This document shows, one piece after another, positions 26,316-34,341 of a DNA stretch of 64,000 nucleotides. The stretch spans positions 2,046,001-2,110,000 of the forward strand of contig NZ_JAIFAG010000001.1 in NCBI RefSeq assembly GCF_020012125.1, in the 5' to 3' direction. The notes below the pieces were generated by a model. It did no database searches. It was given only the letters and a program-made list of their open reading frames with translations, and was not told the origin of the DNA. This DNA comes from Hymenobacter psoromatis (GTDB lineage Bacteria > Bacteroidota > Bacteroidia > Cytophagales > Hymenobacteraceae). Within the stretch, counting starts at the first letter, position 1; each line of letters opens with the position of its first letter. The translations under genes were made by a program, and so were the position numbers.

Positions 26316-26345
26316 CAAAAGCAGGGGTCAAAAAGATGCTACAAA
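26316..26345 (-). promoter_or_regulatory. Promoter of the second czc-type operon
   Basis: On the minus strand TTTG (26342-26345), an 18-bp spacer and TGCTTTTG (26316-26323, one mismatch to TAnnTTTG). The predicted transcript has a leader of about 50 nt to the ATG at 26260. The operator array begins 15 bp upstream of the TTTG. Confidence 0.55.
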
Positions 26346-26360
26346 GCTCCCCCACGCACA

Positions 26361-26399
26361 TTAGGGCCCTATTAGAGGTGAATTAGAGATGGGTTAGAA
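26361..26399. promoter_or_regulatory. TTAGAG/TTAGAA operator array with 11-bp period, second czc-type operon
   Basis: Boxes TTAGGG 26361, TTAGAG 26372, TTAGAG 26383 and TTAGAA 26394, each exactly 11 bp apart with unrelated spacers CCCTA, GTGAA, ATGGG. Placement just upstream of the -33 box and the same box sequence as at the first efflux operon suggest one regulator for both, most plausibly the two-component system at 28834-30973. Confidence 0.8.
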
Positions 26400-26774
26400 A
26401 GATGAATATTTTCAAAAAAAATAGCGATGACCCGCTTCTCCAACAATTTTTACTTAGCTGGCAGCCATTTTTAATTCACTATTCATATTAGTCAACAGGT
26501 AATTATTGCAACTCAAAAATTATATGCTTTTTTGGAATGAATTTAAGAATTAAAAAAGAAAGCTGTTTAGGATTTCAAAAAAAATCAAAAGGAGCATCAT
26601 GCTCATCTGGCGTCCACGCAGGGAAGCACGATGCTCTGACGAAACCCTACCTAAGCTCTTCTTTCCTACAAACTCCAAAACTGCTTTAGGCACTCCTACC
26701 AATCAGCATATTCCCGTGCAACCAACTTACCGTGCCGGGGCTCTTCGTTGTATTTCCCACCTTGCTCGCCGCTT
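26400..26774. other. AT-rich intergenic spacer
   Basis: The half nearest the efflux operon is unusually AT-rich for this genome, with several A- and T-runs; the half nearest the gliding-type gene returns to mixed composition. No ORF, RNA or repeat was recognised. The promoter of the rightward gene must lie here, but only a weak CACCTTGC close to its ATG was seen. Confidence 0.5.
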
Positions 26775-28790
26775 ATGTTCCTACTTCTACGCACCTGCCG
26801 GGCCGCTGCCAACTACGGGCACTGCTGGCTACTAATTAGGCTAGCGGGCTTCCTGCTGCTGGCCCACTGCGCCCAGGCCCAGCGGGAGTACTACAACTGG
26901 TACTTCGGGGAGCGCGCCGGCCTCACCTTTCTAACCGGCCCCCAGGCGCTGACCAACGGCACCCTCTCGCTTGGAAATAATGCCCCGGCCTGCCTGTCTG
27001 ATAAAGTGGGGAACTACCAGTTTACTACTAATGGGGTGCAGGTGTGGGACCGCACCGGCCAAGTGATGGCTGGGGGTAGCAGCATCGGTCCCATTAACAG
27101 CGTGACCGGCGCCACCGTGCTGGCCGTGCCTCAGCCGGGGCGGGCGGGGCGCTACTACATCTTCACCAATCTCAATTGGGTGCACCAGGATTTCAAGCCT
27201 GGCTTTACCTACGCGGTAGTCGATATGGCGCAGCGCGGCGGGCTGGGCGCGGTACTGAGCACCGACAGCACCGTGGCGCTGCCCACTCGCCCCAGCAGCA
27301 ATGCCGAGTTTTTGCTGACCAACCTCGTGGCCGTGCGCCATGCCAACGGCCGCGACCTCTGGATTGTGGGGCAAAATATAGGGCGGCAGACCGTGAGCCT
27401 GCTGCTCACTGCGCACGGGCTGCAACAGCAGCCCGTGTTTAGTCCGGGCGTGCGGGCTTCCGTGGTCAACGATGGCATTTCCATAGCTTTATTGAAGGCC
27501 ACCGCCGATGGCAAAACGCTAGCGATGAGTACGCATGAGTATACGCAAGCCACCTTTAACGCCACCTCCACCACGTCCATTTTCTACCACGAAATCACCA
27601 GCTTTCAACCCGAGTCGGGCCGGGCTACCGACTCCTACGTGATTCCGGACATCTACCCGCGGGGGCGCATTCGGATTGTTAATAATCAGTATTCGTACCT
27701 AAATGGCGTAGGGGGGGTAGAGTTTTCGCCTGACGGCTCGCGGCTATACGTTGATACGCTGGGCAGCCGCGAGGTGTGGCAGTACGACCTGCTGGCAGGC
27801 TCGTCGGCGGCGGTGGCCGCGTCGCGGACGGTAGTGGCGCGCCTACAAGGCACCAAAATAAGCCACGGGTCCAACTTGCAGTTGGCCCCCGACGGCCGTA
27901 TTTACGTAGCCGACGGCCGCAACTATCTGGGCCGCTTTGAGTTGCCCAACGCGGTGGGCACCGGCAGCACCTACCGCGAGGCGGCGGTAGCCTTGAGCGG
28001 CAATAGCGGGGACGCTCTACCCTTTGCCACCAACGACCTCAATCTGGTGCCCGTCAGCATCACCGATGCCGGCGGGGTGAGCAACGCGGCCAGTTGCGCG
28101 GGTGGCCCCATGCAGTTTAGCTCTTCGCTCAGCCCATTCGTGACGGCTACGGCCTACGCGTGGGATTTTGGCGACCCCACTTCGGCCGGGGCCAATACCG
28201 CGGCCGGGCAGGCCCCGGCGCACCTCTACCGCCAGCCGGGGCGCTACACCGTGGCGCTGCGCGTAACGGCCAGTAGTGGCCGCGTTTTCACTACCAGCCA
28301 GATAGTAGAGGTGCAGCCCGCGCCGGTAGTAGCGCTGCTGGTGCCCGACTCTACCCTCTGCTACGGCGGCCATAAGCTACTCACGCTCAGCCTCCAGCCG
28401 GTGGGCACTACCTATCGGTGGTCAGATGGTAGCACGGGGCCGGCGCTGCTAGCCAGCCAGCCCGGCCCCTACCAGGTAGAGATAACCAATGCGCAAGGAT
28501 GCAGCGCGCGGGCCAGCATCACCCTGCGGCGGATAGACTGCGCCCTGGTGCCCCCCAACATTATTACGCCCAATGGCGACGGCCTGAACGAAACTTTCGT
28601 GCTGCCAGACCAAGACCCTAGCCACTGGGACGTGCAGATTTTCAACCGCTGGGGCCGGTTGGTTTACCAACAACCCACCTACCACAACGAGTGGAACGCT
28701 GCCGACCAGCCAGCGGGCCTGTACTACTACCGGCTAATCAATAGCACGACCAGCCAGCGCCTCACCGGCTGGGTAGAGGTGGCCCGCTAG
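26775..28790 (+). CDS. Secreted PKD-domain protein with gliding-motility-type C-terminal domain
   Basis: About 671 aa. The signal peptide ends near AHCAQAQ; residues about 40-430 look like a repeat-rich beta-propeller region (FSPDGSRLYVDTLGSREVWQYDLLAG; LAPDGRIYVADGRN). A PKD-like domain follows (AYAWDFGDPTSAG...HLYRQPGRYTVALRV), then the CHU_C/type B sorting domain (PNIITPNGDGLNETF, VQIFNRWGRLVY, DQPAGLYYYRL). Such C-terminal domains direct export by the type IX system and attachment at the cell surface. The ATG at 26775 is chosen over a TTG at 26748. The ligand is unknown. Confidence 0.85.
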   Translation: MFLLLRTCRAAANYGHCWLLIRLAGFLLLAHCAQAQREYYNWYFGERAGLTFLTGPQALTNGTLSLGNNAPACLSDKVGNYQFTTNGVQVWDRTGQVMAGGSSIGPINSVTGATVLAVPQPGRAGRYYIFTNLNWVHQDFKPGFTYAVVDMAQRGGLGAVLSTDSTVALPTRPSSNAEFLLTNLVAVRHANGRDLWIVGQNIGRQTVSLLLTAHGLQQQPVFSPGVRASVVNDGISIALLKATADGKTLAMSTHEYTQATFNATSTTSIFYHEITSFQPESGRATDSYVIPDIYPRGRIRIVNNQYSYLNGVGGVEFSPDGSRLYVDTLGSREVWQYDLLAGSSAAVAASRTVVARLQGTKISHGSNLQLAPDGRIYVADGRNYLGRFELPNAVGTGSTYREAAVALSGNSGDALPFATNDLNLVPVSITDAGGVSNAASCAGGPMQFSSSLSPFVTATAYAWDFGDPTSAGANTAAGQAPAHLYRQPGRYTVALRVTASSGRVFTTSQIVEVQPAPVVALLVPDSTLCYGGHKLLTLSLQPVGTTYRWSDGSTGPALLASQPGPYQVEITNAQGCSARASITLRRIDCALVPPNIITPNGDGLNETFVLPDQDPSHWDVQIFNRWGRLVYQQPTYHNEWNAADQPAGLYYYRLINSTTSQRLTGWVEVAR

Positions 28791-28833
28791 CTAAACAAGT
28801 AGCTGACTGTCTTTTGAGCGCTTTAATACTATT

Positions 28834-30216
28834 CTACCCACCTCCTAAAGCCAGTTCGGCCACCGTGCCCCGGCCAAGCTCCGAGCGCAGGGCGAGCGTG
28901 CCGCCGTGCAGCGTGGCAATGCGCTGGGCCAGCGCCAGCCCTACCCCGTGCCCCCCTACCCCCCGCACCGCCGCCGACCGGAAAAACGGCTGAAACACCA
29001 GTGCCAGGTCCTCGGGCGCAATGCCGATGCCGGCATCGGCTACGCGCACCGTGCAGGGCCCGACCGGCGCGCAGCGCAGGCTCAGGAATACCTTCTGGTC
29101 GTCAGCTGAGTATTTGAGGGCATTATCCACGAGGTTGCCTAGGGCGCGGACCAGCAGGGCGCGGTGACCCGGTACCACGAAGGCGGCGGGGTCGGCGGGC
29201 AGGTCGGCCAGCTCGCCCAGGTCTACCTGCACGCGCGCGCGCTGGGCGGGGGCTACCCCCTCGCGCACCTCCCACAGCAACTCATCGAGGCGCACCTCGT
29301 CGGTGAGTGGTACGCCGCCCTCCGTTTGGGCCAGGTCCAGCATATTGTTAATCAGTACTTTGAGCTGCTGCAACTCCACTAGTACCGAGGCCGCTCCTTC
29401 GCGCAGGCTTTCGGCCGCGCGCTCGCGGGCCAGCAGCACCTGCAATTCACCGATGCTGGCCGTGAGGGGCGTGCGTAGCTCGTGCGAGGCATTGCGCACG
29501 AAGGTGCGCTGGCCCTCAAAGCTGGCTTCGAGGCGCGCCAGCAGCCGGTTGAAGGTGCGGGCCAGGCGCGTGAGGTCGTCGCGCTCGCTGGTGCGCAGCG
29601 TGCCCTCGTCCACGCGCTGGTGCAGGTCCTGGGCCGTGATGCGGTCCACCTGGTCGTTTAGGGCCGCGATGGGGGCCAGCGCCCGGCCCGCAAACACCCG
29701 CCCTACCCCATAGATAACGAGCAGGCTCACCACGAAAATTATGCCCATTATCGTGGCCAGGCTTTGCAGCCGGTGGCGGCCGTACACGTTCTCGGCGGCG
29801 GCCACTATAATGTAATCGCCCTGGTTATCCTGGTAAAATATTCCTATCGCCTGCCGCTGGCCCAGTTGAAAATAGTATTCCTTATTGGCCACGATGCGCG
29901 CCAGCACCGCGTCGGAGAGCCGCACGCGCTCATCTTCGGCCACGAAGCGCACCCGGCCAGCGGCATCGTATACCTGTAAAATCTCATTGCTGAGCGACTG
30001 CAAGTACTTTTTTTCAAAGTCCCGGAAAGCGCCGGCCCGCATCTCGTCCTTTTCCAGGTAGATGTAGCCCGTTACCTGCGCCCGCTCGCGCAGCCGCTGC
30101 TGAAACTCGCGCCGCGTCGCGGTTAGCTGCAACACAAATACGCTGGCCAGCACTCCCAAAAGCAGCACCGCCACAATACCTAAAAAGAGCCAGGTCAGCC
30201 GGTTGCGGATAGTCAT
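28834..30216 (-). CDS. Sensor histidine kinase, CusS-like architecture
   Basis: Membrane kinase of 460 aa: TM1 (LTWLFLGIVAVLLLGVLASVFVLQL), a periplasmic sensor of about 115 residues, TM2 (IMGIIFVVSLLVIYGVG), a HAMP domain, HisKA with His245 in NASHELRTPL, and HATPase with NLVDNALKYS and HGVGLALAQRI. Two-TM kinases with a short periplasmic loop and HAMP are the layout of metal sensors such as CusS. Its partner regulator is upstream in the same operon. With two efflux operons nearby carrying OmpR-type boxes, metal sensing is a reasonable inference. ATG 30216 is preferred over TTG 30225. Confidence 0.88.
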   Translation of the reverse strand: MTIRNRLTWLFLGIVAVLLLGVLASVFVLQLTATRREFQQRLRERAQVTGYIYLEKDEMRAGAFRDFEKKYLQSLSNEILQVYDAAGRVRFVAEDERVRLSDAVLARIVANKEYYFQLGQRQAIGIFYQDNQGDYIIVAAAENVYGRHRLQSLATIMGIIFVVSLLVIYGVGRVFAGRALAPIAALNDQVDRITAQDLHQRVDEGTLRTSERDDLTRLARTFNRLLARLEASFEGQRTFVRNASHELRTPLTASIGELQVLLARERAAESLREGAASVLVELQQLKVLINNMLDLAQTEGGVPLTDEVRLDELLWEVREGVAPAQRARVQVDLGELADLPADPAAFVVPGHRALLVRALGNLVDNALKYSADDQKVFLSLRCAPVGPCTVRVADAGIGIAPEDLALVFQPFFRSAAVRGVGGHGVGLALAQRIATLHGGTLALRSELGRGTVAELALGGG

Positions 30217-30226
30217 ATTTGTCAAC

Positions 30227-30284
30227 GTGCTGATTACTTGAGATGCCTCTTACCAACCAGCACATCAGCCAATCAGCACATCAA
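30227..30284. repeat. Foldback with GTGCTGATT words between response regulator and kinase
   Basis: GTGCTGATTACTTGAGATG on the left faces CAGCACATCAGCCAATCAGCACATC on the right. The words (GTGCTGATT, TTGATGTGCTGAT) are shared with the larger foldback at 34186-34339. It begins 5 nt after the response-regulator stop. Confidence 0.8.
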
Positions 30285-30289
30285 AGAAA

Positions 30290-30973
30290 TTATTCTTCCC
30301 GCATGACGTAGCCCATGCCGACTACCGTGTGAATCAGCTTTTTAGAGAATCCCTTGTCCACCTTATTGCGCAGGTAGTTCACGTACACGTCAATCACGTT
30401 GGAGCCCGCATCGAAGGAATCCTCCCAAGTATGCTCCGCAATTTCGCTGCGGCCCAGCACGCGGCCCTGATGGCGCAACAGCAGCTCCAGCAGGTTAAAC
30501 TCGCGGGCCGTAAGCTTGATAGGCTGGCCGGCGCGGGTCACGGTTTTAGCGGCCGTGTCCACCGTTAAGTCGTCCAGGATGAGCTGGTTGCCCTTAACCG
30601 AGCGGCGGTCGCGGCGGCGGGTGAGGGCGCGCACCCGCGCCAACAGCTCCACAAAGTCGAAGGGCTTCACCAGGTAGTCGTCGGCCCCCCCATCAAAGCC
30701 CAGCAGCTTGTCTTGCGTGGCACCCAGCGCCGTGAGCATCAGCACGGGCAGCTCCTGGTCGTGGGCGCGCACGGCGCGCAGCACCTCCAGGCCGCTCTGG
30801 CCGGGTAAGATAACGTCCAGGATAAGCAAATCGAACGCCTGACCCAGCGCCAGCCGCTGGCCAAAAATGCCGTCGTAGGCCACTTCTACCTCGTAGCCCT
30901 CCTCCTCCAGCCCCCGCCGAATGAAGGCCGACACTTTGGGCTCGTCCTCGACCACTAAAATTTTGGTTGACAT
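30290..30973 (-). CDS. OmpR-family response regulator, CusR/CopR-like
   Basis: Transcription factor of 227 aa: receiver domain with E9/D10, phospho-acceptor D53 (LLILDVILPG) and the switch Lys in DDYLVKPFDF, then a winged helix ending DVYVNYLRNKVDKG...HTVVGMGYVM. First gene of the kinase pair and the strongest local candidate to bind the TTAGAA arrays before both efflux operons. Its own upstream region lacks such an array, so self-regulation is not evident. The tetratricopeptide gene lies upstream on the same strand beyond an inverted repeat. Confidence 0.92.
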   Translation of the reverse strand: MSTKILVVEDEPKVSAFIRRGLEEEGYEVEVAYDGIFGQRLALGQAFDLLILDVILPGQSGLEVLRAVRAHDQELPVLMLTALGATQDKLLGFDGGADDYLVKPFDFVELLARVRALTRRRDRRSVKGNQLILDDLTVDTAAKTVTRAGQPIKLTAREFNLLELLLRHQGRVLGRSEIAEHTWEDSFDAGSNVIDVYVNYLRNKVDKGFSKKLIHTVVGMGYVMREE

Positions 30974-30983
30974 GCTAGGGTAT

Positions 30984-31085
30984 AGGGTAAGATTTAGCTT
31001 GCCGCTAAGCGTATTTACTGCGCTGCGCCTAGCATCTTTTTTGTAAGTAATTTTTAATAACGCCCGGCAAGCTAAAGCTTACCCT
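30984..31085. repeat. Inverted repeat between the TPR gene and the response regulator
   Basis: 21-bp arms AGGGTAAGATTTAGCTTGCCG (one mismatch) at 30984-31004 and 31065-31085. It starts 6 nt after the stop of the TPR gene and ends 10 bp before the regulator ATG, so the regulator's promoter must lie in or around it. Confidence 0.88.
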
Positions 31086-31091
31086 CCATCT

Positions 31092-31427
31092 TTAGTCGTC
31101 TTCATAATCCAGGCCGAGGCAGCTGTTGAGAGCCTGCTGCAACTCGCTGGCAGCGTGCAGCTGACCGGCTTTTCGGCTCACTACCAAGCCTTTGCGATAC
31201 ACCTGTTCGGCTTCGTCCTTTTTGCCGAAGCCTTCGAGCAGCTTGCCGGCGTGGTAGTAGGTGCCTACGTAGTCGGGGTGCTCGGTCAGCAGCTTTTCGT
31301 AAAAATCCCAGGCCCGTAGGGGTTCGTCGGCCCGGTACTCGGTGGCCAGGGCGTAGATAGTAAACGGGTCGGTGGGGTCGGCTTCATAAAAAGCTAACAG
31401 CTGTTGGAGGCGACTAGGGGCACTCAT
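31092..31427 (-). CDS. Tetratricopeptide-repeat protein
   Basis: Small cytosolic protein of 111 aa made of two to three TPR-like helix pairs (DPFTIYALATEYRADEPLRAWDFYEKLL; PDYVGTYYHAGKLLEGFGKKDEAEQVYRKGL), with acidic end LDYEDD. There is no signal peptide. TPR proteins act as protein-protein adaptors; the partner is unknown. It diverges from etfB, and the start is the only ATG before the first repeat. Confidence 0.75.
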   Translation of the reverse strand: MSAPSRLQQLLAFYEADPTDPFTIYALATEYRADEPLRAWDFYEKLLTEHPDYVGTYYHAGKLLEGFGKKDEAEQVYRKGLVVSRKAGQLHAASELQQALNSCLGLDYEDD

Positions 31428-31443
31428 GGAAAGGACTTTAAAC

Positions 31444-31547
31444 TATCTTTGGGACAAAATTGCGACTTTCGGGGCGCATTCCGGTTATCAATGGGGTCGA
31501 ACGACCTTTTTAGGCTTAGCAACTGTTATGCAAGCCGACTACTTTCG
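31444..31547 (+). promoter_or_regulatory. Candidate -7 elements upstream of etfB
   Basis: TATCTTTG at 31444-31451 matches TAnnTTTG exactly and TACTTTCG at 31540-31547 differs by one base; the same TACTTTCG precedes fabG. The second would give a leader of roughly 25 nt to the etfB ATG at 31576. Which one is used cannot be decided from sequence. Confidence 0.4.
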
Positions 31548-31575
31548 CATATTCCCCTCACCCTACCCCTGCTAA

Positions 31576-32316
31576 ATGAAGTTTCTGGTTTGCATCTCCA
31601 ACGTGCCCGACACGACTACCAAAATCACTTTTACGCCTGATAACAAAGAGTTTAATAAGGCCGGGGTGCAGTTCGTTATTAATCCTTGGGACGAATACGC
31701 CCTGACCCGTGCTATCGAGCTGAAGGAGGCTAACCCCGGCAGCACCGTAACGGTGCTCAACGTGGGCGAGGCCGATACGGAGCCTAATATCCGTAAGGCG
31801 CTGGCCATCGGGGCCGACGATGCCATTAGGGTGAACGCTGCGCCGAAGGATGCTTTTTTCGTGGCCGAGCAAATCGCGGCCGTTGCCAAAGATGGTGGCT
31901 ACGACGTGATGCTAATGGGCAAGGAAAGCATTGACTACAACGGCTTTCAGGTGCACGGCATGGTGGGCGAGCTGCTCGGCATCCCGACGATAGCGCCCGC
32001 TATGAAGCTGGACATGAGCGGGAACACCGCCACGCTGGAGCGCGAGATTGAGGGCGGCAAGGAGATTGTGCAGGTGACTACCCCCTTTGTAGTCTCGTGC
32101 CAGCAGCCGATGTGCGAGCCCCGCATCCCCAACATGCGCGGCATCATGACAGCCCGCACCAAGCCCCTGAAAGTGGTGCCCCCTACCGCCGACGCGCCCC
32201 GCACCCAGGTGCAGGCGTATGCCCTACCCCCCAAGAAACAGGGCGTAAAGCTCATTGATGCTGAGAACGCCGGCGAGCTAATTAAGCTGCTCCGCAACGA
32301 AGCCAAGGTAATTTAA
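31576..32316 (+). CDS. etfB: Electron transfer flavoprotein beta subunit
   Basis: Small subunit of the cytosolic FAD/AMP-containing electron-transfer flavoprotein, which takes electrons from acyl-CoA and other dehydrogenases. The 246-aa protein has the EtfB start MKFLVCISNVPDTT, the segment NPWDEYALTRAIELKE, the nucleotide-binding stretch DVMLMGKESIDYNG and the conserved CEPRIPNMRGIMTARTKPL. Length fits the family. It is followed by etfA on the same strand, with a foldback repeat starting 3 nt after its stop. Confidence 0.95.
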   Translation: MKFLVCISNVPDTTTKITFTPDNKEFNKAGVQFVINPWDEYALTRAIELKEANPGSTVTVLNVGEADTEPNIRKALAIGADDAIRVNAAPKDAFFVAEQIAAVAKDGGYDVMLMGKESIDYNGFQVHGMVGELLGIPTIAPAMKLDMSGNTATLEREIEGGKEIVQVTTPFVVSCQQPMCEPRIPNMRGIMTARTKPLKVVPPTADAPRTQVQAYALPPKKQGVKLIDAENAGELIKLLRNEAKVI

Positions 32317-32319
32317 GGA

Positions 32320-32391
32320 GTTATGAGTTAAGAGTTGTTTCTATGCACTCCCGGACTCGCGCTTTTCAACTCATAACTTTTAACTCATAAC
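32320..32391. repeat. Foldback with GTTATGAGTTA words between etfB and etfA
   Basis: GTTATGAGTTAAGAGTTG (32320-32337) faces CAACTCATAACTTTTAACTCATAAC (32367-32391); the right arm carries one extra copy of the word. It lies in the 84-bp gap of an otherwise obligate two-gene unit. Confidence 0.88.
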
Positions 32392-32400
32392 CCCAACGAT

Positions 32401-33378
32401 ATGTCAGTTTTAGTAGTAGTAGAATGCGATAAGGGCGAGGTGAAAAAGTCCTCGCTCGAAGTGGCGACCTACGGCGCGCAGCTCGCGGCGCAGCTTGGTA
32501 CCACGGCCACGGCCATCGCCGTGGGCGAAGCCACCGAAGCCAACCTGGCTCAGCTCGGCGAGCAGGGCATCGCGAAGGTGCTTTACGACAAGGAGCCACG
32601 CCTGAAGGACTTCGTGAACAATGCGTATACCAAGCTTATTGCCACGGCGGCCCAGCAGGAAGATGCGAAGGTGATAGTGCTGGCCAACAGCAACATCGGC
32701 GCGGCCGTGGGCTCGCGCCTGTCGGTGCGACTGCAAGCTTCGCTGGCCACCAACGTGGTAGAATTGCCCCACACCGAGGGTGGGCAGTTTGTGGTAAAGC
32801 GCGGCGCGTTTTCGGGTAAGGCGTTTTCGGACGTGGTGCTCAGCGGCGAGCGCAAGATTATTGCTGTGAAGAAAAACTCGCTTGAGGCCAAGCACGAGGC
32901 CGGCCAGACGGCCACGGTAGCCGATTTCTCGGCTCAGCTCACCGACGCTGACTTTGCCGACGCGCCCAAGCAGGTGGTGATGCAGGACCAGGCCGGCGGC
33001 GTGCTGCTGCCCGAGGCCGCGCTGGTGGTGAGTGGGGGTAGGGGCATGAAAGGTCCCGAAAACTGGAACCTCATCGAGGACCTGGCCAAGGCGCTGGGCG
33101 CGGCCACGGCCTGCTCGAAGCCGGTGAGCGACGTGGATTGGCGGCCTCACCACGAGCACGTGGGCCAGACGGGCATCACGGTATCGCCCAACCTGTACAT
33201 TGCCTGCGGCATCTCGGGAGCCATTCAGCACTTGGCGGGTGTCAACTCGTCGAAGGTGATTGTGGTCATTAATAAAGACCCGGAGGCTCCGTTCTTTAAA
33301 GCGGCCGATTACGGCATTGTGGGCGACGTGTTCGAGGTGCTGCCCAAGCTTACGGCGGCCGTGAAGGCCCTGAACTAA
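32401..33378 (+). CDS. etfA: Electron transfer flavoprotein alpha subunit
   Basis: Large subunit of the electron-transfer flavoprotein, 325 aa, carrying FAD. The N-terminal domain resembles EtfB; the C-terminal FAD domain shows VVSGGRGMKGPENW, HHEHVGQTGITVSPNLYIACGISGAIQHLAG and INKDPEAPFFKAADYGIVGD, all hallmark segments. It pairs with the preceding etfB and is closed by a hairpin terminator. Confidence 0.96.
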   Translation: MSVLVVVECDKGEVKKSSLEVATYGAQLAAQLGTTATAIAVGEATEANLAQLGEQGIAKVLYDKEPRLKDFVNNAYTKLIATAAQQEDAKVIVLANSNIGAAVGSRLSVRLQASLATNVVELPHTEGGQFVVKRGAFSGKAFSDVVLSGERKIIAVKKNSLEAKHEAGQTATVADFSAQLTDADFADAPKQVVMQDQAGGVLLPEAALVVSGGRGMKGPENWNLIEDLAKALGAATACSKPVSDVDWRPHHEHVGQTGITVSPNLYIACGISGAIQHLAGVNSSKVIVVINKDPEAPFFKAADYGIVGDVFEVLPKLTAAVKALN

Positions 33379-33397
33379 GCAGCTTTTGCCAAGCCCG

Positions 33398-33440
33398 GAA
33401 CGTCATGCCGCGCTGGTCGGGGCATGGCGTTCTTATTTTT
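33398..33440 (+). terminator. Terminator after etfA
   Basis: Stem GAACGTCATGCC / GGCATGGCGTTC (one G-T pair) with an 11-nt loop followed by TTATTTTT, 20 nt after the etfA stop. Confidence 0.88.
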
Positions 33441-33555
33441 CATCTTTACCGTACATTCCAGGAGTTTCAGGAGCCGTTTTCGGCTATCGTTGCTTTATTT
33501 GCCGTAGAGAATCCTATCCTATCCCGTTTCCCGGACCTGACCGTCCTTGCGACCC

Positions 33556-34185
33556 TTGAAAAAAATACCGCTCGAAATTCTGGGCCTGTCCTCCTCGCAG
33601 TCACAGTCTGGCTCTTTTGCCCTCATCTTGGGTGAGAAGCACGGCAACCGCCGCCTACCAATTATCATTGGTATGTTTGAGGCGCAAAGTATTGCCATTC
33701 AGATTGAGAAAATCAGCCCTAACCGGCCCCTCACCCACGACTTGTTCAAAGCTTTCGCTGAGCACGTGCACGTGGCTATTATTGAGGTAGTTATCTCCGA
33801 TTTGAAGGAAGGTGTATTCTACTCACGCATCGTGTGCTCCGACGGGGCCACCACGTTTGAGATTGATGCCCGGCCCTCCGATGCCATCGCCATCGGCCTG
33901 CGCTTCGGGGTGCCGATTTTCACGGTCGAGAGCGTGCTGAGCGAAGCCGGCATCATCCTCTCGGACATGGACGAAGCCAGCGAGGAGGACGATGATGACG
34001 ACCGCGACGAGGACGACGACGAGGACGCGCCCCGCCCTACCACCCCCCGCGCCACCGAGGCCCGCGACCCCAGCGGCCAGGTGTCGCTCGATGAGCTGAC
34101 CAAGATGCTGGCCCAGGCCCTCGAAAAAGAAGACTACGAGAAAGCCGCCAAAATCCGCGACGAGCTCAATAAGCGCAATGGTTGA
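33556..34185 (+). CDS. BFN (bifunctional nuclease) domain protein with C-terminal UVR motif
   Basis: Protein of 209 aa. The BFN/DUF151 domain spans residues 1-140 (KKIPLEILGLSSSQSQSGSF, RRLPIIIGMFEA, DARPSDAIAIGLR). A very acidic linker (EEDDDDDRDEDDDED) leads to a UvrB/UvrC-like UVR helix pair at the end (LAQALEKEDYEKAAKIRDEL). This combination is typical of Bacteroidota; the molecular role is not settled, and nuclease activity has been reported for plant and thermophile relatives. TTG at 33556 is the likely start because relatives begin MKKI; TTG at 33547 is the alternative. Confidence 0.87.
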   Translation: MKKIPLEILGLSSSQSQSGSFALILGEKHGNRRLPIIIGMFEAQSIAIQIEKISPNRPLTHDLFKAFAEHVHVAIIEVVISDLKEGVFYSRIVCSDGATTFEIDARPSDAIAIGLRFGVPIFTVESVLSEAGIILSDMDEASEEDDDDDRDEDDDEDAPRPTTPRATEARDPSGQVSLDELTKMLAQALEKEDYEKAAKIRDELNKRNG

Positions 34186-34339
34186 TTGAGGTGCTAAGGT
34201 GCTGATTAGTTGATGTGCTGATGAGAGGAAGGTCGCTTACCAGTGGTAGGGGACACCTTTTATCAGCACATTTCCGCATTCAGTACCTTAGCGCCCCATT
34301 TAGTCAGCATCTCAACCAGTCAGCACCTTAGCACATCAA
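34186..34339. repeat. Long foldback with GTGCTGATT words
   Basis: Left side TTGAGGTGCTAAGGTGCTGA and following words face a right side ending CAGCACCTTAGCACATCAA; several extra words (TCAGCATCTCAA, CAGTACCTTAGCG) lie in the right arm. It begins on the base after the BFN stop codon and ends 2 bp before the aminotransferase ATG. Confidence 0.85.
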
Positions 34340-34341
34340 AT

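Noticed and set aside
26340..26600. Riboswitch or structured leader upstream of the second efflux operon
   Set aside because: The predicted leader is only about 50 nt, no conserved fold was seen, and the conspicuous repeats lie upstream of the promoter.
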